Shown: positions 17,492 to 26,826, numbered from the stretch's first letter. The stretch is DNA of 64,000 nucleotides from Roseovarius faecimaris (GCF_009762325.1 NZ_CP034348.1:1680501-1744500), one strand, 5' to 3'. Notes: generated from the sequence alone by a model not told the origin. Program-made: numbers and translations.

Positions 17492-19309
17492 ATGGCTGAC
17501 GCCCCCAAAAAATCCGGCTTGAAACTTTTCTTCAGCAAATACGTCCTGTTTGGATTGCCGCTTGCCGGTGCCGCCGGAGCTTTTGCCGCCGGGATCATTT
17601 TCTGGGGCGGGTTCAACACCGCCATGGAAGCGACGAATACCGAAAAGTTCTGTGTCTCCTGTCACGAGATGCGGAATTTTGTTTATGAGGAATACAAGGG
17701 CACCATCCATGATGTGAACCGCTCCGGTGTCGGCGCGGTCTGCTCGGATTGTCACGTGCCAAAGGACTGGACCCACAAGGTCATCCGCAAGATCAAAGCC
17801 AGCCGCGAGCTTTATGGCAAGGCGATGGGCACCATCAATACCAAGGAAAAATTCGAGGCCAAGCGGCTGCATCTGGCAATGAACGAATGGGAGCGGATGA
17901 AAGGCAATGACAGCCGCGAATGCCGCAACTGTCACGACTTCCAGTCGATGATGCCCGAGTTCCAGAAGCCGCGTGCGCGCCAGCAGCACCTGAACGCGAT
18001 GGAGGCGGGCCAGACCTGCATCGATTGCCATAAGGGGATTGCACACTCCGATCTGCGCGACCGCGCGGATGAGGCCTATCTGGAAGAGCTTGAGGCCCCG
18101 AACCCGGATTTCGTGCGCGAGATTCCGGCTGAATATGTGGCCAGCCTGGAACGGGTGACAGCGCGTGAAGCCGAAGAGGCAGAGGCCAAGAAAGCGGCGG
18201 ATGCCGCCGCGCGTGAGCAGATGCTGGCGCAGATCGACGCCGCCGTAGAGGCCGCGCGCGCAGACGAACGCGCCAAGATGGAAGCGGCCTCGGGCGGCAC
18301 CGAGGTGGCCTCGGCCGATGCTGGCGCCGCCGCGGGCGCGGCCGTCGATGTGGCGCCGGGGATCGACTGGGCCCAGGTGTCCGGCACGGACCTGACGCTG
18401 TTCTATCCGGGGCAGGCGAGCTTTGAGTGGGTGCAGAACGGCAAGCAGCATGGCGGCGCGCGGCCGCTGACCAAGGGCGGCGATGCCTGCTCGACCTGCC
18501 ATGCCGCAGAGTTGGAGACCATCGGCAACAAGATCGTCAAGGGCACCGAAGAGACCGAGCCGACCCCGATCCCGGGCAAGCGCGGCACGATCAGCGCGAC
18601 GGTGCAGGCCGCGCATGACGCCAAGAACGCCTATTTCCGCATCTCCTGGCCGGATGGCCCGCATGCCCCTGTGCCCTTTGTCGAAGGCGGCAAGATGGAC
18701 CCCGACAACCAGATCAAGGTGGCGATGATGATCACCGGCACCGGGATCGAGATGGGCGAGCAGGTGGGCTGCTGGGCGTCGTGCCATGCGGATAACAGCT
18801 ATATGCCCTTTGATCCCGAAGATGCCGACATCGCCGCCAGTGGCGACGTGGCCGCCCGGCTGGAGGCCTCGGACCGGATCACCAAATACCTGACCGAAAG
18901 CCGCACCGAGATCGAGATCAAGGGCCGTCGCGGCAAGGCACAGGGCGGTTGGGATAAGCTGAAATCCGAAGAGGAGATCGCGGCACTGCTGGAGGCGGGA
19001 ACCTTCCTCGATCTGCTCAGGGTCTATGAGGACGGGTCGTCGTCCAACGGGTATCTGCTGGAGCGCCGGGTGCAGAATGGCGGCGAGATGCAGGCCTCGG
19101 CTGTCAATGAGGCCGGACTGTGGGTCGTGACCTTCTCGCGCCCGCTGTCCGGGGGCGAGGGCGACGTGCCGCTGGAGGCGGGCAAGACCTATACAGTAGG
19201 CTTTGCCATCCATGACGACTATGCCGCCGCGCGGTTCCACCATGTGACGCTTGACACCAAGATGGCGCTGGATGACCCTGCTGCGGCGATCAATGTGGAA
19301 GGACAGTGA
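17492..19309 (+). CDS. NapC/NirT multiheme cytochrome c fused to an ethylbenzene-dehydrogenase-like heme domain
   Basis: The 605-residue protein starts with one membrane anchor (about 17-40) and a NapC/NirT tetraheme domain with CVSCH (54-58), CSDCH (84-88), CRNCH (144-148) and CIDCH (176-180). An Ala/Glu-rich linker of about 100 residues follows. The C-terminal half contains CSTCH (333-337) and an atypical CX3CH site, CWASCH (427-432), in a domain resembling the heme-binding subunit of the ethylbenzene dehydrogenase/DMSO reductase group. It should carry quinol electrons across the periplasmic face, possibly to NirS or the cupredoxin encoded next to it. The ATG at 17492 follows CGGAGTG. The partner assignment is inference. 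Confidence 0.82.
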   Translation: MADAPKKSGLKLFFSKYVLFGLPLAGAAGAFAAGIIFWGGFNTAMEATNTEKFCVSCHEMRNFVYEEYKGTIHDVNRSGVGAVCSDCHVPKDWTHKVIRKIKASRELYGKAMGTINTKEKFEAKRLHLAMNEWERMKGNDSRECRNCHDFQSMMPEFQKPRARQQHLNAMEAGQTCIDCHKGIAHSDLRDRADEAYLEELEAPNPDFVREIPAEYVASLERVTAREAEEAEAKKAADAAAREQMLAQIDAAVEAARADERAKMEAASGGTEVASADAGAAAGAAVDVAPGIDWAQVSGTDLTLFYPGQASFEWVQNGKQHGGARPLTKGGDACSTCHAAELETIGNKIVKGTEETEPTPIPGKRGTISATVQAAHDAKNAYFRISWPDGPHAPVPFVEGGKMDPDNQIKVAMMITGTGIEMGEQVGCWASCHADNSYMPFDPEDADIAASGDVAARLEASDRITKYLTESRTEIEIKGRRGKAQGGWDKLKSEEEIAALLEAGTFLDLLRVYEDGSSSNGYLLERRVQNGGEMQASAVNEAGLWVVTFSRPLSGGEGDVPLEAGKTYTVGFAIHDDYAAARFHHVTLDTKMALDDPAAAINVEGQ

Positions 19310-19310
19310 C

Positions 19311-19718
19311 ATGATGCGGTCATGGATCCTCGCCCTTGCAATGGTATTTCCTGCCGGTGCTTCACTGGCAGGAGATGACGAGCAGGCCGCACTCTGTGCC
19401 GAGGCCGAGGAGCGCTATGTGGAGCTTTTCGGAGAGCCGTCGGCGGATGCCGAAGGGGTGCGTGTCGTGATCATGTATGAGTACAGTTTCTGCCCACGGG
19501 AGATCACGGTGAAGGTGGGCGAAACCGTGCGCTGGGTGAATGTCGACAAACGCACGAGTCATTCCGTCATCGTCAAGGGTCAGCCCGAATCGGACCGCGC
19601 CTTTCCCGAGGAATTTGTCGAGTTCACCTTCCTGACCGCCGCGCCTGCAGAGGAATATCTGTGTGGTCCGCACTGGGAACGGCGCGGGATGATCGGCATG
19701 GTCACGGTGATCGAATAA
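19311..19718 (+). CDS. periplasmic cupredoxin (plastocyanin/azurin-like)
   Basis: The 135-residue protein has a signal peptide (residues 1-20) and a single blue-copper domain. Likely type 1 copper ligands are His84 (TSHSVIVKG), then Cys118, His121 and Met127 or Met130 in LCGPHWERRGMIGM. It starts one base after the multiheme gene's stop behind an AAGGACAG site, so the two are co-transcribed. Cupredoxins such as pseudoazurin donate electrons to cd1 nitrite reductase, which makes this a good candidate donor for NirS. The ligand assignment is from motif spacing only. Confidence 0.85.
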   Translation: MMRSWILALAMVFPAGASLAGDDEQAALCAEAEERYVELFGEPSADAEGVRVVIMYEYSFCPREITVKVGETVRWVNVDKRTSHSVIVKGQPESDRAFPEEFVEFTFLTAAPAEEYLCGPHWERRGMIGMVTVIE

Positions 19719-19848
19719 TTCAGGAAAACTACAGAGTTTTAAAGATCTTCTTAACCGCCGGGCGCGCAGTTTCTCCAAGAAACATGGACGAGATGAGCAC
19801 GCTTGAAATGGACAGAGTGTCGCAGGGGCATAGAAGGATAATCCTGAT

Positions 19849-19862
19849 TTGACAAAGGTCAA
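19849..19862 (+). promoter_or_regulatory. Nnr/Dnr-type box upstream of the first Crp/Fnr gene
   Basis: TTGACAAAGGTCAA is a full TTGAC-N4-GTCAA site. A start of transcription at about 19897 would leave a 53-nt leader before the ATG at 19950. Because the gene encodes a regulator of the same family, this may be an autoregulatory site. Confidence 0.72.
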
Positions 19863-19949
19863 TGCGATTTTCACGATAAAGTGTATTGCTTGGGTATCTT
19901 TAGAGCGGGCTGGGGAAACTATCGCTCCTAAGCAGAAGACGGAGACCCA

Positions 19950-20654
19950 ATGACATTGATGAGCGACATCGCGCTGAAGGCGCCGGTATTTCGAGATGTG
20001 CCTGAAGGCCATGTGACACCTCTGCTGGCCAAGGGTCACCTGAAAGAAGCCAATCGCGGAGCCTCGATCCATCTGCAGGGGGAACGTGCCCACAGCATGT
20101 TCCTGGTCCTTGACGGATGGGTGAAGCTCTATCGGATGTCCCCCTGCGGCAGTGAGGCGGTTGTCGGCATCCTGACCAAGGGGGATTGTTTCGGGGAAGC
20201 GGCGGCGATCCGCGGTGAGGTTTATGCAACCGGTGCAGAGGCGGTGACCTCTGCCAACATGATCCAGTTCGACTGCCATGACCTGTGGCAGGCGGTAGAG
20301 GATGACGTTGTTTTGTGCCGCTCGCTGCTGGGGGCCATCGTGAAGGGCAACAATGCCCTGGTGCATCAGCTGGAACAGCTCAAATCCCATACCGGCGCGC
20401 AGCGGATTGCGGATTTCCTGCTGGGGCTGTGCAAGGACGAAACCGGCGAATGCTCGGTCATACTGCCTTATGACAAGGTGCTGATTGCCGCCTGGCTCGG
20501 GATGAAGCCGGAATCGCTGTCGCGCTCGTTCCGTCGGCTGGAGCGGTGCGGTGTGAAGATCGTGAAGGACCGGGCGTTGATCTCGTCGGTCGAGCGGCTG
20601 ATGGAATTCGCGGATGAGGATCCGTCGTCGTCCTGGAGTGCCAAAGCATGTTGA
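19950..20654 (+). CDS. Crp/Fnr-family regulator, Dnr/Nnr type
   Basis: The 234-residue protein has an N-terminal cNMP-type sensory domain (LFLVLDG-like segment HSMFLVLDGWVKLYRM, then GDCFGEAAAIRGE) and a C-terminal winged helix (SHTGAQRIADFLLGL, then LIAAWLGMKPESLSRSFRRLE). It lacks the N-terminal cysteine cluster of FNR, so it is likely an NO-responsive Dnr/Nnr-type protein and not an iron-sulfur oxygen sensor. The recognition helix E-S-L-S-R is close to the FNR E-x-x-S-R pattern, consistent with TTGAC-type half-sites. A GGAGACCCA ribosome site precedes the ATG. It overlaps the DUF4202 start. Confidence 0.87.
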   Translation: MTLMSDIALKAPVFRDVPEGHVTPLLAKGHLKEANRGASIHLQGERAHSMFLVLDGWVKLYRMSPCGSEAVVGILTKGDCFGEAAAIRGEVYATGAEAVTSANMIQFDCHDLWQAVEDDVVLCRSLLGAIVKGNNALVHQLEQLKSHTGAQRIADFLLGLCKDETGECSVILPYDKVLIAAWLGMKPESLSRSFRRLERCGVKIVKDRALISSVERLMEFADEDPSSSWSAKAC

Positions 20655-21232
20655 GCAAGCTGGACCGCGTGCTGGCCGCGATAGATGCCGCCAATGAAAA
20701 AGACCCGAATATGGACCGGGACGACACCGGCGCGGACGTCCCCGAGGCGCTGCTTTATGGCCGCAGGATGAGCGCGGAGCTGGAGCGGCTTTTCGGTGAG
20801 GATGTGGCCGATGTGCTCAAGATCGCCTGCCGCGGTCAGCATATCGAGCGCTGGAAAATCGCGCGTTCAAGCTATCCCGAAGGGCGCACCGGGTATCTGA
20901 CCTGGCGGCGCGATCAGGGCCGGGCGCATGGCGAGCGGCTGGCCGGGCTGATGCAAGAGGCGGGTTATGACGAGGTGGATTGCGCACGCGTCGGAGTGTT
21001 CTTGCGCAAAGAAGGGCTGAAACGCGACCCGCAGGTGCAGATGCTCGAAGACGTGATCTGCATGGTGTTCCTCAAGCATTACTTTGCCTCCTTCGCCGAA
21101 AAGCACGCGTTTGAGAAAGTGGTGGATATCGTCGCCAAGACCGCGCGGAAACTCTCCGAAGGCGGGCGCAACCGGGTGTTGCAGGAGTTTGAGTTGCCCG
21201 AGCCGCTGGCCGACGCGGTGCGCGCGGCTTAA
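20648..21232 (+). CDS. DUF4202 protein
   Basis: This 194-residue protein resembles DUF4202: LDRVLAAIDAANEKDPN at the N-terminus, then ACRGQHIERWKIARSSYPEGRTGYLTWRR, followed by LEDVICMVFLKHYFASFAEKH. The spaced His and Asp residues suggest an HD-like helical fold, though catalysis is unproven. The ATG overlaps the stop of the Crp/Fnr gene. Its own TAA and that of the convergent norF share the palindrome TTAA. Its position within a denitrification island suggests a role tied to nitrogen-oxide metabolism, but none is known to me. Confidence 0.8.
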   Translation: MLSKLDRVLAAIDAANEKDPNMDRDDTGADVPEALLYGRRMSAELERLFGEDVADVLKIACRGQHIERWKIARSSYPEGRTGYLTWRRDQGRAHGERLAGLMQEAGYDEVDCARVGVFLRKEGLKRDPQVQMLEDVICMVFLKHYFASFAEKHAFEKVVDIVAKTARKLSEGGRNRVLQEFELPEPLADAVRAA

Positions 21233-21474
21233 GCGGCCACGTAAAGCCCCATCAGCAACAGCATGAACAGGCTGAGGCCGGTCAGGATACCACTGCGCCA
21301 GGACGGCACGGGGGCAAGCTCCAGATACCACAGGAAGATGAGCCGCGCCTTGCCCCAGGCGCAGGCCAGGATCAGCGCGCCGGTATAGGGCGCGGGCAGG
21401 GGGCTGAGCGCGATCAGCGTTGAGGCCGCCGAGAGCAGCGCCAGACCGATCCAGGCCCGCTCCAGCGCGCTCAT
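21229..21474 (-). CDS. norF: NorF-like small membrane protein (cytochrome oxidase subunit IV-like)
   Basis: The 81-residue protein has two to three hydrophobic segments and the KARLIFLWYLELAP segment seen in NorF and prokaryotic cytochrome oxidase subunit IV proteins. It follows norE with a 4-bp ATGA overlap and is the last gene of the nor operon, as in Paracoccus. NorF influences nitric oxide reductase activity or assembly but is not a catalytic subunit. Confidence 0.8.
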   Translation of the reverse strand: MSALERAWIGLALLSAASTLIALSPLPAPYTGALILACAWGKARLIFLWYLELAPVPSWRSGILTGLSLFMLLLMGLYVAA

Positions 21475-22001
21475 AGCAGGTAGACCACGGGGAAGAGCAG
21501 CACCCAGACCAGATCGACCATATGCCAGAAGGCCGCACCGGTCTGGATATGGGCGGGCACGCGCGTGTAGGCGACAAAGAGCAGGATGAAGATACCCGCG
21601 ACCACATGGGCGGCGTGAAAGCCCGTCAGCAGGTAATAGAACATGAAGAAATCATGGGTCTCGAAGGTGATGCCAAGGGCGGCCTTGTGCTGAAACTCGA
21701 TGCCTTTGAGCACGAGGAAGACGACGCCGAGCAGTGCCGCCAGGATCAGCAGCACCCGCGCACGGGCGGGATTGTGCATGGCCTTTGCCGCGAGATAGCC
21801 GGAGGTGATCAGGACGACGGTGTTCGTCCCTGCCAGTGCGGGCAGAAGGGCCGTCTGCGCCTCGGCAAAGCCCGCAGGGTCCATCAGCCGCAGCACTAAG
21901 AAAAGCACCAGCCCCGCGCCGAAAACAGCCAGTTCCGAAAAGATCAGAACCCACATCATCAGCTCGCCCGGCAGGCCCTTCTGGGCGACTGTCTGGCTCA
22001 T
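21471..22001 (-). CDS. norE: NorE, cytochrome c oxidase subunit III-like nor accessory protein
   Basis: The 176-residue protein has five hydrophobic segments and a subunit III signature: MMWVLIFSELAVFGAGLVLFLVLR at the start and YYLLTGFHAAHVVAGIFILLF near the end. It overlaps norD by 4 bp (ATGA) and norF by 4 bp. NorE is an accessory protein of nitric oxide reductase that improves activity in denitrifiers. Confidence 0.9.
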   Translation of the reverse strand: MSQTVAQKGLPGELMMWVLIFSELAVFGAGLVLFLVLRLMDPAGFAEAQTALLPALAGTNTVVLITSGYLAAKAMHNPARARVLLILAALLGVVFLVLKGIEFQHKAALGITFETHDFFMFYYLLTGFHAAHVVAGIFILLFVAYTRVPAHIQTGAAFWHMVDLVWVLLFPVVYLL

Positions 22002-23938
22002 CCGCCGCCACCCACGAGCTGACGATAGATCTGCGGCAGCGCGATGGTCAGTTTGTCGGGATCCGACAGCACCGCGTAATGCCCGGTGCCGAAGAGCCGG
22101 GGAAACCAGCTTTGGCCCTTGGGGTCAATGGCGATGCCAAAGACGGACTGGCCCCGCCGACGCGCCTCGCGGATGGCCATGCGGGTGTCTTCGATGCCGT
22201 GGCGGCCTTCGTAATGATCGAGGTCGTTGGGCTTGCCATCGGTCAGAACCAGCAGCAGGCGGCGGGTATGGCTGCGCTCCTCAAGGCGGGTGGAGACATG
22301 GCGGATCGCGGCCCCAAGGCGGGTATAGAAGCCCGGGCGCAGGGCGGCGAGGCGGCGCTCGGTCAGCGCGCCCATGGGGGTGTCAAATTCCTTGATCTGC
22401 TGCACATAGACGCGTTGGCGGCGCAGCGAGGAAAAGGCGTGGATCGCGCAGGCGTCGCCGCAGGCTTCCAGCCCCCAGGCGAGCGCGGTGAGCGCCTCGC
22501 GCTCGATATCCAGCACGGCACGGCCGGTGACCGCACTTTCGGTCGAACGCGAGGCATCGAGCAGGATCGAAACCGACAGGTTGCGCGCCTGGGCTTGTGT
22601 CCGGCACCAGAGCGCGTCGCGTGGATCGCCGGTAGCCTTGGCATCGGCGCGCGCGCGCATCACCGCATCGAGGTCAAGCTCGTCGCCATCGACCTGGCCG
22701 TTGATCGTGACCGGGCGGGGGCGGAAGGCCTCGAACTGGCGGCGCACGCGATTGATACGGCGCTGCGCGGCCGGGTCGCGCTCGGGCAGCTCGGCCACGG
22801 GGTCGATCATGGTTTCAAAGACCGCGCAATGATCGGCCATGTAGCCGCGCTGACGCGCGTCCCACTCTGGATAGGTGAACTGCCCGGCGGCGGCTTCGCG
22901 GTTCACATCCTCGGCGGAGAGGTCGAGATGCAGCTTGAACCGCGTGCGCGGCGTCTTGGAGACATCCGTCAGCGCCAACTCGTCGAGATCGTCGAGGGCT
23001 TTCTTGGCCGTGTCGGGATCGTCATCATCGACCCGGCGATTGAGATTGAGAAACTCGGCAAAGCTCAGGATCGCTTCGAACTTGTGCAGGATCAGGCTGT
23101 CGCGGCTTTCGGCCTGATCGGATTTCTGGCGCTTGCCCTTGAAGGATTTCTCGATCTCGTCCTGGCTGTCGCCGGTGGGCGGCTCGGGGTCGTTCAGGCG
23201 CTCGTGTTCAGAGGTTTCGGCGGGCAGGAACACAGGCCAGAACGGCACCGGGCGCATGGGCATGTATTTGCGCGGCGCCTGAAGCTCGGTCAGCATCGGA
23301 TCGCCGCTGCGCAGCGCCTCGGCGAGGGCTGTGGTGGCGGGCGTGTTGCTGGGCTGGCCCAGAAGATCGCGTACCGCGCCTTCAAGCGTGGCCTCGGCGC
23401 GGGGCAGGCGGCCCGCCGGGCGGCGGGGCAGGTAGGCCGCGGCCAGCCGTTCGGCCAGCGGGGTCAGGCCGGGGCATTGCGCGAAGAGCGTTGCCATGAC
23501 GCGCTGCACCTGTGCGACCTGCGCCAGATCCGATTGCAGCGGATCGTCCTTGGGCGCGAGAAAGTCGGTGGCCACGGCGCAGAGGGCGGTGAGCCAGGTA
23601 TAGGCGGCGCGGTTCAGGGCCGCGTCGGGAAAGGTGATGATCTCGGTCGGCAGGCGCAGGATTTCGCCGTCAAAGCTGGCTTGCTCCACCTCTTCGGCGA
23701 TGGTGCCCAGCTTGCGGCGGAAACTCAGCCGGTGCTCGGACAGCTTGCGGTGACAGGGTCGGATTTCGACCGAAGCGGCCCCGCCGAGCCCGCGAAAGAG
23801 CACGGCGAGGCGCCCAACCTCGTCTTCGAGCCGCACGGCGGCCTCGGGCGAGACCAGCGGCGCGTCAAAGCCGCTGGCCCAGTCATGCCAGAGCTTGCCG
23901 ACGGTTGTCTCCGGCTCCCATGGCTCGAAGTTTTCCAT
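21998..23938 (-). CDS. norD: NorD, von Willebrand factor A domain protein for NO reductase activation
   Basis: The 646-residue protein has a long helical N-terminal part and a C-terminal vWA domain with a MIDAS-like DASRS motif (SILLDASRSTESAV) and LVLTDGKPNDLDHYEG. NorD works with the MoxR-type ATPase NorQ to insert metal into or activate NorCB. The ATG at 23938 (MENFEPWEP) lies five bases after the norQ stop and is preferred over an in-frame extension that would overlap norQ. Confidence 0.93.
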   Translation of the reverse strand: MENFEPWEPETTVGKLWHDWASGFDAPLVSPEAAVRLEDEVGRLAVLFRGLGGAASVEIRPCHRKLSEHRLSFRRKLGTIAEEVEQASFDGEILRLPTEIITFPDAALNRAAYTWLTALCAVATDFLAPKDDPLQSDLAQVAQVQRVMATLFAQCPGLTPLAERLAAAYLPRRPAGRLPRAEATLEGAVRDLLGQPSNTPATTALAEALRSGDPMLTELQAPRKYMPMRPVPFWPVFLPAETSEHERLNDPEPPTGDSQDEIEKSFKGKRQKSDQAESRDSLILHKFEAILSFAEFLNLNRRVDDDDPDTAKKALDDLDELALTDVSKTPRTRFKLHLDLSAEDVNREAAAGQFTYPEWDARQRGYMADHCAVFETMIDPVAELPERDPAAQRRINRVRRQFEAFRPRPVTINGQVDGDELDLDAVMRARADAKATGDPRDALWCRTQAQARNLSVSILLDASRSTESAVTGRAVLDIEREALTALAWGLEACGDACAIHAFSSLRRQRVYVQQIKEFDTPMGALTERRLAALRPGFYTRLGAAIRHVSTRLEERSHTRRLLLVLTDGKPNDLDHYEGRHGIEDTRMAIREARRRGQSVFGIAIDPKGQSWFPRLFGTGHYAVLSDPDKLTIALPQIYRQLVGGGG

Positions 23939-23942
23939 GGGC

Positions 23943-24755
23943 CTAACCGAAGACCGCCATGACGATGTCGCGCAGCCCTTCCTTGACGTCGTCGTCATCG
24001 GTCAGCGGCTCGATCATCGCGGTTTCCACCGCCTGGTTCAGCGGCATCCCGTGGGCCATGAGACTGGCGGCATAGATCACCAGCCGGGTCGAGACCCCTT
24101 CCTCAAGATCCTGCCCCTTCAGGCCACGCAGCTTGCCCGCAAGGCGCACGAGGCCCTTGACGCGGGCCGGATCGAGGCCGGATTCGGTGGCGACGATCTG
24201 TTCCTCCTGATCGGGCGGCGGGAAGTCGAAGGAGATCGACAAAAAGCGCTGTCGCGTGGAGGGTTTCAGCGTCTTGAGGATGTTCTGGTAGCCCGGGTTG
24301 TAGGAGGCCACGAGCATGAAGCCGGGGCCTGCCTCCAAGAGTTCGCCGGTGCGGTCGATGGGCAGGATGCGCCGGTCATCGGTCAGCGGGTGCAGGACCA
24401 CGGTGACATCCTTGCGCGCCTCGACCACCTCGTCGAGATAGCAGATCGCCCCTTCGCGCACAGCGCGGGTGAGGGGGCCATCGACCCAGACCGTATCACC
24501 GCCCTTGAGCAGGTAGCGCCCGATCAGGTCGGCGGCGGTCAGGTCGTCATGGCAGGCCACCGTATAGAGAGGGCGGCCCAGCCGGGCGGCCATATGCGCC
24601 ACGAAGCGGGTCTTGCCACAGCCCGTCGGGCCTTTGAGCAAGAGCGGCATCTGGTGGCGATACGCGGTCTCGAACAAGGCGCATTCCGGGCCCTGTTCGA
24701 GGTAGAAAGGGGCGTCCTGCGCCCCTTCCATTTTTGGTGTGCCAGCCATCGTCAT
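23943..24755 (-). CDS. norQ: NorQ, MoxR-type AAA+ ATPase
   Basis: The 270-residue protein has a Walker A motif ([10 protein letters not shown]), Walker B ([12 protein letters not shown]) and the MoxR sensor segment [10 protein letters not shown]. With NorD it forms a chaperone pair that matures the heme b3/FeB centre of nitric oxide reductase. Its ATG overlaps the norB TGA by 4 bp. Confidence 0.94.
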   Translation of the reverse strand: MTMAGTPKMEGAQDAPFYLEQGPECALFETAYRHQMPLLLKGPTGCGKTRFVAHMAARLGRPLYTVACHDDLTAADLIGRYLLKGGDTVWVDGPLTRAVREGAICYLDEVVEARKDVTVVLHPLTDDRRILPIDRTGELLEAGPGFMLVASYNPGYQNILKTLKPSTRQRFLSISFDFPPPDQEEQIVATESGLDPARVKGLVRLAGKLRGLKGQDLEEGVSTRLVIYAASLMAHGMPLNQAVETAMIEPLTDDDDVKEGLRDIVMAVFG

Positions 24756-26116
24756 TCTGCCGGCACCGTGGCATCAGGAGAAATCACCTCCTTCTTGGGA
24801 ACGAGGATCGAGTAGATGAAGACAAGAGCTCCAAGTACCACGACCGCCCCTGCGCCGAGGCGCATCCAATAGAAGAGGGTCAATGCGTCCTGCACGTCCA
24901 TGAAATAGTCGCCCTCAACCCGTTGCAGGTGGGTTTGCACCGTGCCGGCAAAGGTCAGAACGAAGGTCATGAAGGTCATCCCGCCCGCCATGAGCCAGAA
25001 CGACACCATGTTGAGCACCTGGTTATAGGGGTCACGTCCCCGCAGGATCGGGAAGGCATAGGTGAAGATCGCCAGGTTCAGCGAGACATAGGCCCCGAAG
25101 AACGCAAGGTGACCGTGAGCCGCCGTGATCTGCGTGCCGTGGGTATAATAGTTCACCCCGTGCAGCGTGTGCAGGAAGCCCCAGACGCCAGCGCCGAAGA
25201 AGGCCAGAGTGGCGCATCCCAGCGCCCAGAGCAGGGCGGCCTTGTTGGGATGGTCGCGGCGGCCCTTCCAGACCATGACGAAGGCAAAGGCCATCATCGC
25301 GAAGAAGGGGATCACCTCCAGCGAGGAGAAGATCGAGCCGATCCACTGCCAGTAGCTGGGCGTGCCGATCCAGTAATAGTGGTGGCCGGTGCCCAGGATG
25401 CCCGAGAAGAGCGCGGTGGCGACGATGATATAGAGCCATTTCTCCACGATCTCGCGGTCCACGCCGGTCAGCTTGAGCATCAGGAAGGCCAGCACAGAGG
25501 CCATCACCAGCTCCCAGCTGCCTTCGACCCAGAGGTGCACGATGTACCACCAGTATTGCTTGTCCAGCGCCAGGTTATGCGGGTTGTAGAAGGCAAAGAG
25601 GAAGAGCAGCGACAGAATCCACAAGCCCAGAAGCAGGACATTGGTGATCGCTGTTTTCTTGCCCTTCAGCGAGGTCATGGTGACGTTGTAGAGGAACATC
25701 AGCGCCGCTACGACGATGCCGACCTTGACCCAGACGGGCTGTTCGATGAACTCGCGGCCTTCCTTGCCAAGGAGCCAGTGGCCCTCAAAGAGGTTGAACA
25801 CATAGGTGACAACCACGCCAAGCGTGCCCAGCACCAGGATGGCAAGCTGCAGATAGGCGATGGTGGGCGAGTGAATTTCCGTCTCCGCCTCTTCGGGCAG
25901 GATGAAATAGGTTGCCCCCATGAAGCCCAGCAGCAGCCAGACGACCAGAGAGTTGGTGTGCAGCATGCGCACGATGTTGAACGGCAAAAGCTCCGACAAC
26001 GTGTTCGGCGCGACATAGATCCAGCCCGCCAGCAACCCGCCCAGAACCTGAACCGCAAAAAGCGCCATGGCGACGATAAAGTAGACCATGGCTATCTGTT
26101 GAGTTTGATATTTCAT
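24752..26116 (-). CDS. norB: nitric oxide reductase catalytic subunit B
   Basis: This 454-residue membrane protein has about 12 transmembrane helices. Conserved segments include the heme-ligand region [18 protein letters not shown], the FeB/glutamate region [25 protein letters not shown] and the heme pair [25 protein letters not shown]. It reduces two NO to N2O with electrons from NorC. Length and motifs match cNOR, not the quinol-fed qNOR fusion. Confidence 0.97.
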   Translation of the reverse strand: MKYQTQQIAMVYFIVAMALFAVQVLGGLLAGWIYVAPNTLSELLPFNIVRMLHTNSLVVWLLLGFMGATYFILPEEAETEIHSPTIAYLQLAILVLGTLGVVVTYVFNLFEGHWLLGKEGREFIEQPVWVKVGIVVAALMFLYNVTMTSLKGKKTAITNVLLLGLWILSLLFLFAFYNPHNLALDKQYWWYIVHLWVEGSWELVMASVLAFLMLKLTGVDREIVEKWLYIIVATALFSGILGTGHHYYWIGTPSYWQWIGSIFSSLEVIPFFAMMAFAFVMVWKGRRDHPNKAALLWALGCATLAFFGAGVWGFLHTLHGVNYYTHGTQITAAHGHLAFFGAYVSLNLAIFTYAFPILRGRDPYNQVLNMVSFWLMAGGMTFMTFVLTFAGTVQTHLQRVEGDYFMDVQDALTLFYWMRLGAGAVVVLGALVFIYSILVPKKEVISPDATVPAE

Positions 26117-26128
26117 GGCGTTTCCTCC

Positions 26129-26581
26129 TTAGCCTGCCTCGTTGGGCGGCCAATCCTGGGTCTTGATCTTGTTGGTCCAGCGCAGGAATTCGGACAAGGC
26201 GCGTGTCTCTTCCTCGCTCAGGTTGAAATTCGGCATCTGCCGACGCCCCTCGACCCCCGAGGGTTGGGAGGACATCCAAGCATCCAGGGTTTGATAAGCA
26301 TCTTCGGGGTCGTCCAACACGCCCCAGCGCTCCATCACGTTTCCGACTTCGGGCGCGAAGTAGGCGCCTTCGCCGAGAATCGTGTGGCAATTGATGCACG
26401 CATGGCGCTCCCAAACCTTCTTGCCCATGGCCACTTCTTCGGTCAGCGGTGCAGCTGTGGTCGATTCGGTGACAATGTAGCGATGGCTATGAATGGATAG
26501 CCCGACGAAGATCACCACAAAGGCAATCGATCCGCCGTAGAAGATGTTCCGGGCCATGGATTTGGTCAGGACTTCGCTCAT
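26129..26581 (-). CDS. norC: nitric oxide reductase cytochrome c subunit C
   Basis: The 150-residue protein has one N-terminal membrane anchor (about 12-32) and a periplasmic cytochrome c domain with CINCH (Cys62, Cys65, His66); RRQMPNF is a likely axial Met. It passes electrons to NorB. The ATG at 26581 follows GAAAGGAGTCCC. It is the first gene of norCBQDEF, 12 bp before norB. Confidence 0.96.
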   Translation of the reverse strand: MSEVLTKSMARNIFYGGSIAFVVIFVGLSIHSHRYIVTESTTAAPLTEEVAMGKKVWERHACINCHTILGEGAYFAPEVGNVMERWGVLDDPEDAYQTLDAWMSSQPSGVEGRRQMPNFNLSEEETRALSEFLRWTNKIKTQDWPPNEAG

Positions 26582-26645
26582 CCGGGACTCCTTTCAAAGA
26601 AGACAGGCGACGCTCCGAGCATGAACCCCGCGGAATGGTCGGGCC

Positions 26646-26659
26646 TTAACGAAAGTCAA
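26646..26659 (-). promoter_or_regulatory. Nnr/Dnr-type box of the norC promoter
   Basis: TTAACGAAAGTCAA (as read on the plus strand) matches the consensus. For minus-strand transcription, a centre at -41.5 predicts a start at about 26611 and a 30-nt norC leader. The spacer CGAAAG is the same as in the nirS site. Confidence 0.78.
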
Positions 26660-26826
26660 GACTTCGTCAGAGCGCGTCTGTGCGGGCCAGAAAGGCACCG
26701 CGCGCAGGGGGGGGTCTCAGCGGAGAGGGCCTGTGGTTTGGCCCATGTTTGAAAGGGGAGGAGGGGCTGCGGGTTTCGGCGCGGAGGCCAGGATGCCGGT
26801 CAGCCCCGAAGACGCCGTGACACAGC

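Noticed and set aside
17474..19312. A 612-codon minus-strand open frame opposite the NirT fusion
   Set aside because: The plus strand carries six heme motifs in order; the antisense product has no recognisable domain.
21836..23962. A very long plus-strand open frame opposite norD and norE
   Set aside because: It is antisense to clearly recognised nor genes, has no family signature and reflects high GC content.
24734..26500. A long plus-strand open frame opposite norB and norC
   Set aside because: The minus strand encodes unmistakable NorB and NorC; the antisense translation is rich in His, Arg and Gln with no domain.
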